Origin: Deltaproteobacteria bacterium
GTDB lineage: Bacteria > Desulfobacterota > Desulfomonilia > UBA1062
Length of the DNA: 36,767 nucleotides
Assembly: GCA_011046135.1 (NCBI GenBank)
Contig: DSBG01000125.1
Span: forward strand, 1-36,767
Direction of reading: 5' to 3'
The notes beneath the pieces were generated by a model. That model was not told the DNA's origin. It saw nothing but the letters and a program-made list of their open reading frames with translations, and did not search any database. This document shows, piece after piece, positions 10,390 to 18,052 of the stretch (the stretch's first letter is position 1; each line of letters opens with the position of its first letter). A program made the position numbers and the translations under genes.

Positions 10390-11147
10390 TATGGCCGGTA
10401 GTCGTCACCGTGTTTGGCCTTTTTATCGGGAGCTTTCTGAACGTCTGCATCTACAGGATCCCCAAGGCAGAGTCCGTGGTGTGGCCTGGATCACGGTGTC
10501 CACAGTGTCTGAATCACATCAGGGCCTGGGATAACATCCCGGTTTTCAGCTACCTCTTTCTTAGAGGTAAATGCAGATACTGCGGAACCAGAATTGCTCT
10601 TCGCTACCCGGTCGTGGAACTTCTCAGCGCTCTGCTGGCAGTAACCTTTCTCATCCGTTTCGGTCTCTCGATACCCTTCGTCATCTACTACCTCTGGGCA
10701 TGTACGCTCCTGGTCATCACGTTCATTGACCTTGACCACCAGATCATTCCGGACGGCTTGTCTCTGGGCGGGATCGGCGTGGGGCTCATTGCAGTGATAT
10801 GGCTCCCCGTCGCCTACCGCGACGCCCTCATCGGTCTTGTACTCGGTGCCGGGATTCTCATTGCCATCATCTACGGATACTACTTTCTCACCGGCAAGCA
10901 GGGAATGGGTGGCGGCGACGTTAAGCTGCTGGCAATGATCGGCGTGTTCACCGGATGGCAGGGGGTTCTCTTCACCCTCTTTTCGGCATCTCTTATGGGT
11001 ACTCTCGTGGGGATCCCCTGGACGTTCCTGCAGAAAAAGGGGATGCAGGCGGCTATCCCCTTTGGCCCGTTCCTCTCCGTGGGAGCCTTGATCTATGTCC
11101 TGTGGGGATCAGATATCGTGCAGTGGTATTTCCACCTCCTGGGATGA
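10386..11147 (+). CDS. pilD: Type IV prepilin peptidase / N-methyltransferase
   Basis: Inner-membrane aspartic protease that cleaves the leader of type IV pilins and type II secretion pseudopilins and methylates the new N-terminus. It has 253 residues and about eight hydrophobic segments. The N-terminal cytoplasmic loop carries both CxxC pairs (CPQC and CRYC), typical of the bifunctional enzyme. The two catalytic aspartates are in FIDLDHQIIPD and the GGGDVKLLAM segment, equivalent to the family GxGDxK motif. GTG 10386 overlaps the preceding stop. No other pilus gene is in the window, so the pilin substrates must be encoded elsewhere. Confidence 0.92.
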   Translation: MIWPVVVTVFGLFIGSFLNVCIYRIPKAESVVWPGSRCPQCLNHIRAWDNIPVFSYLFLRGKCRYCGTRIALRYPVVELLSALLAVTFLIRFGLSIPFVIYYLWACTLLVITFIDLDHQIIPDGLSLGGIGVGLIAVIWLPVAYRDALIGLVLGAGILIAIIYGYYFLTGKQGMGGGDVKLLAMIGVFTGWQGVLFTLFSASLMGTLVGIPWTFLQKKGMQAAIPFGPFLSVGALIYVLWGSDIVQWYFHLLG

Positions 11148-11414
11148 GCGTCCGGAGGCTGCCAGGAGGAACGATCATCGTTTTTCTTTGAGGCTCCATA
11201 CCATGATGTCTCTGTCAGGATTTCTATGACGGAAAAGGGCTTCTCCCCGAGGCTTATCACGTTCTTCGCAGAAAAGACCCCCCAACAGCTCCTTGACGGA
11301 TCTTGCTGCTTCCTGCTAAAGGGATGGTTCTGGAATCGAACAATCGTGTGAGTTCTCCGAACTAGGTACCATCTGAGCTTCAGGGTGCAGAAGAAGAACG
11401 AAAGGAGGGAATCC
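11148..11414. other. 267-base intergenic region before the first glycosyltransferase
   Basis: No gene can be supported here. An AACGATCATCGTT repeat followed by TTTCTTT (about 11171-11189) could be a weak terminator for pilD. A 41-codon open frame at 11226-11351 starting MTEKGFSPRL has AGGA 6 bases before its ATG but no recognisable product. A TTGACG at 11293-11298 lacks a good -10 partner. Confidence 0.3.
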
Positions 11415-12779
11415 ATGTCAAATTTTGCCCAGAAACACACGAGGATCAGCACGTTTCACCTCCTGAGCGACGAGAATCCCCAGATGGAGCTCGAGTTGCT
11501 CCACCATTCCAAGTGGAAGAAGGCGGTTCTCATCATCCCCCTGCTGGCAACCGAATTCACCTCCCCGGAGAACCGTCCCGTGTTCGAAAACATGGCCCAG
11601 CAGCTTTCCAGTGCCACATACCTTTCCCAGATCATCTTCGGTCTTGACAGGGCAAGCGTAGAGGAAGCCTATGATCTCGCCGGGTTGCTCAATCGGTTCG
11701 GGGTGAAGAACTACCTGATACAGCACAATGACGGGCCCGGCTTCTCCTCCATCTACCAGAAACTCTCCGATGCAGGGTTCGGTCTGGATGAGCCGGGGAA
11801 GGGACGGAACATGTTTATGTCCTTCGGCATTGCCCTGGCGATGGGTGCCCAGACGATCGGGCTGGTCGATGCGGATATCAGGACCTTCGAGCGACAGCAG
11901 CTTGACAGGCTTTTCTATCCGGTGCAGGCACTGAACTATCAGTTCAGTAAAGCCTATTACGCTCGGATCAAAGACAAGCAGATCTACGGGAGGGTGAAGA
12001 GACTCCTGCTGGATCCTCTCCTCATTGCCCTGAAGAGGAAGTTCACCGAAACCCAGGAAGAGAAGGTTTTGCGCCTGGTGGATTTTCTCCTCGGTTTTCA
12101 TTACCAGCTCTCGGGAGAGGTGGTCTTCGACGCCCAGTTGCTCAAAAGAATGCACTTCGCCACGGACTGGGGGGTTGAGATCTTCACCCTGATCGAGATC
12201 TACCGAAAGGCATCGAGCTGTGCACAGGTTGAGATATCCCAAGAGCCCTTTGATCACAAGCATCAGCCGGTCTCAGAAGATGATCGGACCAGGGGTCTCT
12301 ACCGGATGGGCATCGACATCGTCACCACCCTGCTGAGCGCCCTGGTCATCGAAGAGGGCCTCGAGATCAGCGAACATTTCATCAGGGACCTTACCACCAC
12401 CTACCTCAGCGTGGCTGATGATCTCATCAAGATGTACGCGGACAACTCGGCATTCTGCGGTCTGGTCTACGACACCAATAAAGAGGAAGAGATGGTCGAC
12501 AAGGTGTTCAAGAACGTGATTCTCTTTGCTGGAGACCTCCTTCTCTCACCGTCGTTCGTGGTGAACCGGTTCACATCCTTTGTCTCGGCACACAATGAGT
12601 TTCAGCCGTTCATCGAGCAGGGGCTTCTCGATGTCATCGAGAAGACGGGGGAGAGCATCCGCAGCGATATCTACGAGACCCCGAAAACCGTATCCTGGGA
12701 GCGGGTTACCCGCAAGCTTCCCTCCATCATCAATGAGATTGTTGATGTGGTGGAGAGCGAGAAGAAGCTCTATCGATAG
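11415..12779 (+). CDS. GT-A glycosyltransferase, glucosyl-3-phosphoglycerate synthase-like (GT81 type)
   Basis: Probable cytosolic nucleotide-sugar transferase of 454 residues. The GT-A core shows PGKG (residues 127-130) followed by VDADI (151-155), the metal and nucleotide-sugar site, then GRVKRLLLDPLLIAL, YQLSGEVVFD and DWGVEIFTLIE, in the same order as in mycobacterial GpgS. The histidine-containing stretch HKHQPVSEDDRTRGLYRMG matches the acceptor and metal-His region. About 150 extra C-terminal residues are helical and resemble those of mannosylglycerate and glucosylglycerate enzymes. AAAGGAGGG lies just before ATG 11415, so the longer frame from GTG 11385 is not used. Donor and acceptor cannot be read with certainty; a glycerate-type solute is the best inference. 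It is convergent with a second, similar enzyme. Confidence 0.75.
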   Translation: MSNFAQKHTRISTFHLLSDENPQMELELLHHSKWKKAVLIIPLLATEFTSPENRPVFENMAQQLSSATYLSQIIFGLDRASVEEAYDLAGLLNRFGVKNYLIQHNDGPGFSSIYQKLSDAGFGLDEPGKGRNMFMSFGIALAMGAQTIGLVDADIRTFERQQLDRLFYPVQALNYQFSKAYYARIKDKQIYGRVKRLLLDPLLIALKRKFTETQEEKVLRLVDFLLGFHYQLSGEVVFDAQLLKRMHFATDWGVEIFTLIEIYRKASSCAQVEISQEPFDHKHQPVSEDDRTRGLYRMGIDIVTTLLSALVIEEGLEISEHFIRDLTTTYLSVADDLIKMYADNSAFCGLVYDTNKEEEMVDKVFKNVILFAGDLLLSPSFVVNRFTSFVSAHNEFQPFIEQGLLDVIEKTGESIRSDIYETPKTVSWERVTRKLPSIINEIVDVVESEKKLYR

Positions 12780-12898
12780 AAGGAAAACACGGTGACCTCC
12801 GGCGAGGGTGAGAAGGAGGAGGCTCATCCACTTGTTCTCATCCGGCCGGGTATGATCATTGCCGGGTGAACGAGGTCGTCGATGCTGTATGAAAGGAT

Positions 12899-14146
12899 CT
12901 ATTCCTCTGTTTTGTTCTTCCAGACCTCGATGAGGTAGTCCTTGTGTTCTTCAAAGTATTGTGCCTGTTCCTCCACGAGGTTCTCCGCCTCCTCGGAGTT
13001 CATGTCCTTGCTCATGTTCACGAAGGAAGCGACCCGGGCGTAGTACAGAGGCACCATCACGTCGATGAGCTTGTTCCGGTTTTTCTTCCACGCATGGAAC
13101 GTTGCTGCAATTTCGTACAGGACCTTTACCCAGACATCGATGGGAAAAAAGAAATCGGATTTTTCTATCTGAGAGGCTTTCTCGATCTCCTGGAAACACT
13201 CCTGTGAAAAGATGTCCTTCCACAGGGCCCCGAACTGCTGATAGCCGATCTTGAAGTTTTCAAGCATGGCATCAAGGTTCACACGGACCGGCTCAGGCTC
13301 AGTGAATCCCGTCTTGCCAGAGGTTTCCAGAGGGGTGCTTCCCATGACATCCATCCAGAACGGTTCATAGAGTTCCATGAGGTAGAACACTGTCCACATG
13401 ACCTGGCGAAACATGGGTCCCAGATGCAGAGAGGGATCTTTGACGTCGTGGATTTTTACCCCGAGGTTCGACTGGCAGATTTTGAACCCGTGGGTGATGG
13501 CGGTCGTGGTCATCCAGATGTCAATGCCGAACCGGGCCACATCAGTATCCCAGACATCCTGCGCTGTGTAGAACCGTGCAACATCGGCAGAGAAGGCGAA
13601 GTCACCTCCGATGGGTTGCCGGATTCTCTTCCCGTACAGAGCCCGGGTTAGATTGTAAACGATGTTGTTTGTGATGGTTCCGTCGTATTTGTGACGCATG
13701 TAGACAGGAGCTACGAACTGATACCCGTTTTTCAGAACTGGCTCGAGCAGGTAGGATATCCAGTCCGAAGTAATGCTCCTCAGGTCGGAGTCCACCACCG
13801 CGCATGCCCTGACCTTCAGGAGTAGGGCAGCCTCGAATATGGAACGCAGCGCCGAACCCTTACCCGCAGGACCTCGGTAGATGGACACGATCTTTTCCTG
13901 CCATGGTTTTATCTGAAACTCCTTTGCAACCTCTCTCGTATCGTCCGTGGATCCTCCATCGGCAATGAGGATGACGCTGCGAGTATCCTTGAAGTTTTCA
14001 TTGAGTCCGTGGGTTACCATCTGGATCACATGTTCTATCGTGGTCTCATTGTTGTAGCAGGGGATGCCTATGAGAATATCCGCTGACTCTATCTCCTCCA
14101 TGCGTTTGGCAGTGTACCCTCTCATCGCAGTGCTGTAGTATGACAT
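12899..14146 (-). CDS. GT-A glycosyltransferase, glucosylglycerate synthase-like
   Basis: Cytosolic glycosyltransferase of 415 residues. It has the family-2-like N-terminus ILIGIPCYNNETTIEHVI, then ADGGSTDDT (62-70), AGKGSALRS (94-102) and VVDSDLRSI (118-126, the DxD site), followed by QPIGGDFAF and ARFGIDIWMTT. This order is shared with glucosyl-3-phosphoglycerate and glucosylglycerate synthases. The last 180 residues are helical and end in an acidic coiled-looking stretch. GGAGGGCGTAC stands before ATG 14146, and a candidate promoter lies 70-96 bases upstream. It faces the other GT81-like gene tail to tail across 119 bases without a clear terminator. No phosphatase gene (gpgP) is nearby, which would suit an enzyme using free glycerate. 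The substrate is inferred. Confidence 0.75.
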   Translation of the reverse strand: MSYYSTAMRGYTAKRMEEIESADILIGIPCYNNETTIEHVIQMVTHGLNENFKDTRSVILIADGGSTDDTREVAKEFQIKPWQEKIVSIYRGPAGKGSALRSIFEAALLLKVRACAVVDSDLRSITSDWISYLLEPVLKNGYQFVAPVYMRHKYDGTITNNIVYNLTRALYGKRIRQPIGGDFAFSADVARFYTAQDVWDTDVARFGIDIWMTTTAITHGFKICQSNLGVKIHDVKDPSLHLGPMFRQVMWTVFYLMELYEPFWMDVMGSTPLETSGKTGFTEPEPVRVNLDAMLENFKIGYQQFGALWKDIFSQECFQEIEKASQIEKSDFFFPIDVWVKVLYEIAATFHAWKKNRNKLIDVMVPLYYARVASFVNMSKDMNSEEAENLVEEQAQYFEEHKDYLIEVWKNKTEE

Positions 14147-14214
14147 GTACGCCCTCCTTCTCCGATCTCGTGTCCCTTACAGGGCTCCCGGCACAGAGGA
14201 TTCCCTCTTGTATT

Positions 14215-14242
14215 AATCTACTGCCAGGGAAGAAAAAGTCAA
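14215..14242 (-). promoter_or_regulatory. Candidate promoter for the minus-strand glycosyltransferase
   Basis: Read on the minus strand, TTGACT (14242-14237) and TAGATT (14220-14215) are separated by 16 bases. They match the sigma70 boxes at 5 of 6 and 4 of 6 positions. This would give a leader of about 60 bases before ATG 14146. It also suggests that this gene is transcribed separately from the YitT-family gene upstream. Confidence 0.45.
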
Positions 14243-14351
14243 TGCATCCCGGGTCTCATCATGGAGGAGCTTCCTGACACGAGGGAGATGCTCCTGTTTC
14301 CGAGGGGATCGAGAAGTTCACTCCCTGGGCAGAAGGAGACGCTGGGAATCG

Positions 14352-15236
14352 TTACCAGTGCGGCTGGTTCCCAAGCCTTCTTCCCATGACTTCCTGGGTG
14401 TCCGTCACGACCACGAAGGCATCGGGATCGATACGGGAAATCAGCTGCTTCAACTGGGGAAGATCCTGGAAGGCGATGACACTGTAAAGGATGTGTTTGG
14501 CGTTTCCCCGATATGCGCCCTGTGCTTCGATTATGGTGACCCCCCGCCTGTCTTTTTTCAGGATTTCCCGGGATATTTCCTCCCATGCATCCGAAATTAT
14601 GAGGACGGTCTTCCTCTTGCTGAGGCCCATGACCACCAGGTTCATCACCTGAGCGCTCACGTAGATGAACAGCAGAGTGTAGAGCGCAGCATCGAGAGAG
14701 AAGATCAGTGCGGCGAAACACAAAAGGAGCGAGTTGAACATCAGAGAGGTTGTACCCAACTTGAGGGAGAACCGTTTGCTCAGGATGACGGAGAGGATGT
14801 CGAGACCGGCTGCTGAACCAAGAGATCTGAGAATGATGCCGCTGCCGCTTCCGCTGATGATTCCCGCGAGAGCAGCACTCATGATCTTGTCGCTCACCGG
14901 AACCTGGAGGTGAATCAACTGGAGCGAGGCCGAGAAGATGGCCATTCCCAACATGCTGTAGACGAAGAAACGTCTGCCCACAAAGTTCCAACCAATGAAA
15001 AACAGGGGGATATTGATGAGCAGGTAGATAAGGCTCGGAGGCAGGACAGGAAAGAGATAGTAAATGATGAGGGTGACTCCGGTAAATCCTGCACTCAGAA
15101 ATTCCTGAGGGATGAGGATTCCATTGACCGCGAGGGCGCACAGGATACTGCCTGAAGTTATCAGGAAGAGATTCCACAGGAAATCAAGAAAGGGCTTCAT
15201 CCTCTCATTGCGAATGATAATCCCGAGGTGCTTCAT
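14352..15236 (-). CDS. YitT family membrane protein (DUF161/DUF2179)
   Basis: Integral membrane protein of about 294 residues with five or six hydrophobic segments in the first 200 residues: FLITSGSILCALAVNGILI, GVTLIIYYLFPVLP, LIYLLINIPLFFIGW and others. A cytoplasmic C-terminal DUF2179 domain follows, containing RGVTIIEAQGAYRGNAKHILYSVI and the ending DAFVVVTDTQEVMGRRL. This two-part layout is diagnostic of the YitT family, whose transport function is not established. ATG 15236 is taken; GTG 15245 would add three residues. It lies 205 bases upstream of the glycosyltransferase on the same strand and is probably a separate transcript. Confidence 0.88.
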   Translation of the reverse strand: MKHLGIIIRNERMKPFLDFLWNLFLITSGSILCALAVNGILIPQEFLSAGFTGVTLIIYYLFPVLPPSLIYLLINIPLFFIGWNFVGRRFFVYSMLGMAIFSASLQLIHLQVPVSDKIMSAALAGIISGSGSGIILRSLGSAAGLDILSVILSKRFSLKLGTTSLMFNSLLLCFAALIFSLDAALYTLLFIYVSAQVMNLVVMGLSKRKTVLIISDAWEEISREILKKDRRGVTIIEAQGAYRGNAKHILYSVIAFQDLPQLKQLISRIDPDAFVVVTDTQEVMGRRLGNQPHW

Positions 15237-15437
15237 CACAACCACCCACCGGGAGTTTTTCGGTCAGGGCCCTTGAGCCCGGCTCCGCACGACACCTGCA
15301 CGCGTAACAAAGTGGGAGAAGTCTGCAAAACACAGACGTACTCGACAACAATGCCTTTGGCGCTGAAGACTGCCAGGTTATTCAAGGGGTTCAGTGTCTG
15401 CGTCCGAAACAAAACGACATCTCCCCCACAGCCCGTC

Positions 15438-15833
15438 TCACCCGCGATAGGCGGTACAGGCTATTTCGATGAGCACATCCCTGGGAAGCCTCGACACCTG
15501 CACGGCATATCTGGCAGGTTTCGTCTCTGATCCGAAAAAAGAACCGTAGACCTCATTCATCGCGTTGAAGTCGTTCATGTCCTTAAGGAAGACCTCGGTC
15601 TTCACGACATGTTCAAAGGTGAGACCTGCTTCAAGAAGGATGGCCTCCAGGTTTTTCAGAACCTGACGAGTCTGCTCGCGGATAGCTCCTGGAACAATAG
15701 TTGCCGTGGCGGGATCCAGCGGAATCTGGCCCGAGATGAAGACGAAACCGCCCGCACTGATTGCCTGTGAATAGGGTCCGATCGCCTTTGGGGCATTGTG
15801 CGTACATACCTCTGTAAGTGCTGCAGACACCAT
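15438..15833 (-). CDS. ridA: RidA family enamine/imine deaminase
   Basis: Small trimeric cytosolic enzyme that hydrolyses reactive 2-aminoacrylate and related imines made by PLP enzymes. It has 131 residues, normal for the family. Characteristic segments are [12 protein letters not shown] at the N-terminus, [14 protein letters not shown], the central [19 protein letters not shown], the conserved Arg in [15 protein letters not shown] (the expected substrate-binding Arg), and VLIEIACTA at the end. AAAGGAT lies a suitable distance before ATG 15833. The neighbouring small gene on the same strand is 125 bases upstream. Confidence 0.95.
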   Translation of the reverse strand: MVSAALTEVCTHNAPKAIGPYSQAISAGGFVFISGQIPLDPATATIVPGAIREQTRQVLKNLEAILLEAGLTFEHVVKTEVFLKDMNDFNAMNEVYGSFFGSETKPARYAVQVSRLPRDVLIEIACTAYRG

Positions 15834-15958
15834 GTGTTGATCCTTTCAGGTTGGTTTAGGTGAGTAAAGCAGTTCTCCTTGGCCAGAGGGCGACTTCGTT
15901 TCAGTGAACTCTCCGGCACGGGGGGTTCCCGAATGCAAAACATGAGTTCCCATAGTCT

Positions 15959-16210
15959 TTAATCGATCTCGGGGAAGTGATGCTTTTCCCGCGTATAGGC
16001 AAGTGCGGTCATCTGGGTGATGGACCATATGAGATAATCCAGATCTTTCTTCAATCCTCCACCTCCCTCATCCCCTCTTCTGCGGGCATTTTCACGGATG
16101 CCCGTGAGTTTTTCGAGGAGGTGTTCGCTGTCTTCGATGGTCCGGATGGGCCTCAGCTTTCCGTTTTCGAAAATGATCAGTCTGGAAAAGATGCCTTCGA
16201 TGGTGCTCAC
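15959..16210 (-). CDS. Small hypothetical protein, 83 residues
   Basis: Soluble protein beginning STIEGIFSRLIIFENGKL, with a helical middle (EDSEHLLEKLTGIRENARRR), a glycine run (GDEGGGG) and a helical end (DLDYLIWSITQMTALAYTRE). No domain is recognised. GTG 16210 is chosen because GGGAGGAATTC lies directly before it; a longer frame reaching 16306 lacks a ribosome site and has an unprotein-like start. It is divergent from the deacetylase-like gene and shares a 192-base intergenic region with it. The opposite-strand open frame of similar length has no ribosome site and is judged a shadow. Confidence 0.6.
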   Translation of the reverse strand: MSTIEGIFSRLIIFENGKLRPIRTIEDSEHLLEKLTGIRENARRRGDEGGGGLKKDLDYLIWSITQMTALAYTREKHHFPEID

Positions 16211-16352
16211 GAATTCCTCCCTTTGTCCAGAGTGTGCATGGAGGGTATGATTACCACACCCGGGTGAACCAGTCCAGAATGGATGTGCCGAAATTATGGA
16301 AGCCAACGTTCATCAGCGCATGGAGTATGTCAAGCCAAAGGTTTTTATTCTT

Positions 16353-16379
16353 TTGCAGGTAGAGAACATCTGATATAAT
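16353..16379 (+). promoter_or_regulatory. Candidate promoter for the deacetylase-like gene
   Basis: A perfect TATAAT at 16374-16379 follows TTGCAG at 16353-16358 with a 15-base spacer, or TTTGCA at 16352 with 16. Transcription would start near 16386, 17 bases before ATG 16403. A T-rich stretch at 16341-16353 could act as an UP-like element. Confidence 0.5.
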
Positions 16380-16402
16380 TATACGTTCAAACCAGGGGTA
16401 CA

Positions 16403-17563
16403 ATGAGCCGACAGGGGGCCCACAGAATGAATTCCGTGTTCATCTACTCGTCAAAGTTTGACACCTACAGCCTTGGCGATAGCCATCCGTTCAAGCCCTA
16501 CAAGGTCAGCATGGTCTATGAACTCTGTTACCGCTATGGGCTGTTCGATCACCCGTGGATTACGATAAAGGAACCGCTGCCTGCAACGGAGGAAGTTCTC
16601 GAGGAATACCACTCACGAGAGTATCTGGATGCCCTCAAGGGAGCGAATTCCGGGAGCTTTGATTTCACCATGATCAACTACGGGCTGGGAACATCGGACA
16701 ACCCTGTATTCAAGGGCGTCTTTGATTTTTCACTTCTGGTAGCCGGGGCTACAACGATGGCCGCAGAACTTCTCGTCTCAGGGGAGGCCGACACCATCTT
16801 CAGTCCCGTGGGAGGACTCCATCATGGGGGATACGCTCATGCAGAAGGGTTCTGCTACATCAACGATATTGTCATAGCGATCCAACGACTGCTCAGAAAG
16901 GGGCATTCCAGGATACTCTACGTCGATATTGATGCTCACCATGGCAATGGTGTTCAGGACGCTTTTTATCACACAAACAAGGTGCTGGTTCTGTCTCTTC
17001 ACCAGAACGGCGAGAGCCTCTATCCCGGAACCGGTTTTGTGGACGAGATGGGTGAAGGAAAGGGCTATGGATACACGGTGAATCTTCCCCTGCCTGAATA
17101 TACCGATGATGAGAGCTATGTGCGGGCATTCATGGCCGTGTATCCTTCGCTGGTCAAGGCATACCAGCCTCAATGCGTGGTAGCCCAGATAGGGCTCGAT
17201 ACATTGAAGAAAGATCCCCTGACGAATCTCCGGCTGACCAACAATGGATACGCCCAGGTGCTCAAAGAGATTCGCAAGAGTTCATCCAAGCTGATTGCCC
17301 TCGGGGGTGGGGGATACAGTGTGCCTGATGTGGTCAGAGGCTGGACGCTGGCATGGGCCATCATGAACAGCATCGAGCCTGAGGACCCCTACCAGGGCAT
17401 GGTGGGAAGCGCCCTCTACAGTCATGACAGGGGGGGGGCGGAGAACCTCTACGACCCCGTCCACGCCATTTCTCCTGTGCTGAGAAAGGATGTTGATGCC
17501 TACATCGATTCGAACATAACCTCGATTCGTGAAAAGATATTTCCTGTCCTGGGCATAGACTAG
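16403..17563 (+). CDS. Histone deacetylase-like / AcuC family zinc hydrolase
   Basis: Zinc-dependent amide hydrolase of the arginase-deacetylase fold, 386 residues. The active site is intact: tandem His in GGLHHGGYAHAEGFCYIND, zinc ligands Asp and His in YVDIDAHHGNG, the third zinc ligand Asp in IGLDTLKKDPL, and the transition-state Tyr in LALGGGGYSVPDVVRGW. The spacing resembles eukaryotic class I deacetylases and bacterial AcuC, which reverses lysine acetylation of acetyl-CoA synthetase; acetylpolyamines are another possible substrate. No acs or acuA gene is nearby to decide. ATG 16427, where the fold begins (MNSVFIYSS) and which AGGGGG precedes, is a fully possible start. It has its own promoter and is followed 69 bases later by the DUF1844 gene. 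Confidence 0.88.
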   Translation: MSRQGAHRMNSVFIYSSKFDTYSLGDSHPFKPYKVSMVYELCYRYGLFDHPWITIKEPLPATEEVLEEYHSREYLDALKGANSGSFDFTMINYGLGTSDNPVFKGVFDFSLLVAGATTMAAELLVSGEADTIFSPVGGLHHGGYAHAEGFCYINDIVIAIQRLLRKGHSRILYVDIDAHHGNGVQDAFYHTNKVLVLSLHQNGESLYPGTGFVDEMGEGKGYGYTVNLPLPEYTDDESYVRAFMAVYPSLVKAYQPQCVVAQIGLDTLKKDPLTNLRLTNNGYAQVLKEIRKSSSKLIALGGGGYSVPDVVRGWTLAWAIMNSIEPEDPYQGMVGSALYSHDRGGAENLYDPVHAISPVLRKDVDAYIDSNITSIREKIFPVLGID

Positions 17564-17632
17564 TAGGGGGAATCTTTTAGAAGGCGAAACAGATACACGA
17601 GAATAGAATCCTGACAGGATGGAGAATTCACT

Positions 17633-18052
17633 ATGGTGGAAGAAAAGAAAGATGAGAGGAAGAGTTACACGTTCATGGATAAACGGGGGAGAGACTCCGA
17701 AGAGACGCCACAGCTCAAGCCCGCAGAGGATGATGTGCGGCTCAAGCCGGATGAAGAGACGCTCGCGACAGGTCCGGAAAGACATGGGAGTAGTGGTTCT
17801 GTGCCAAAAATTGATTTCACCACCCTCATCATGAGCTTCGCCAGCGCATCCATGATCGCCATGGGAAAGATTCCCGATCCGGTAACCGGGCAAGCCATCA
17901 AAGATCTTGCTGTGGCCCAGCAGAATATCGACATCATCACACTCCTGCATGAAAAATCGAAGGAGAATCTCACCCAGGAAGAGTCGGGGATGATGGAGCA
18001 TATTCTCTACGAGCTCAGGATTAATTTTGTGGACGCGATGAAGGAAAAGTGA
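17633..18052 (+). CDS. DUF1844 domain-containing protein
   Basis: Cytosolic protein of 139 residues and unknown function. The first 60 residues are charged and apparently disordered (EEKKDERKSYTFMDKRGRD). The DUF1844 domain occupies about residues 60-137, with IDFTTLIMSFASASMIAMG, the PDPVTG motif, LAVAQQNIDIITLLHEKSKENLT and EESGMMEHILYELRINFV, all recognisable family hallmarks. The family occurs widely in deltaproteobacteria and Acidobacteria, often near envelope or protease genes. Here the stop overlaps the htrA start region (GTGATG), with AAGGA inside its last codons serving the next gene, so the two are very likely coupled. Confidence 0.85.
   Translation: MVEEKKDERKSYTFMDKRGRDSEETPQLKPAEDDVRLKPDEETLATGPERHGSSGSVPKIDFTTLIMSFASASMIAMGKIPDPVTGQAIKDLAVAQQNIDIITLLHEKSKENLTQEESGMMEHILYELRINFVDAMKEK

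Noticed and set aside
11226-11351. 41-codon frame MTEKGFSPRL...
   Set aside because: Only a modest AGGA site and no recognisable product; too short to support as a gene.
14260-14300. AGGAGC/GCTCCT inverted repeat as a terminator after the YitT gene
   Set aside because: The loop is about 19 bases and no T run follows on the minus strand.
14239-15177. 312-residue open frame on the minus strand
   Set aside because: It is another frame of the YitT-family gene; the translation is rich in Pro, Arg and His and has no membrane segments or domain, while the overlapping frame shows a clear family layout.
15321-15337. GTCTG/CAGAC hairpin as a ridA terminator
   Set aside because: Only a 5-bp stem and no convincing T run.
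15977-16267. 96-residue plus-strand frame opposite the 83-residue gene
   Set aside because: No ribosome site, while the minus-strand frame has GGGAGG directly before its GTG.
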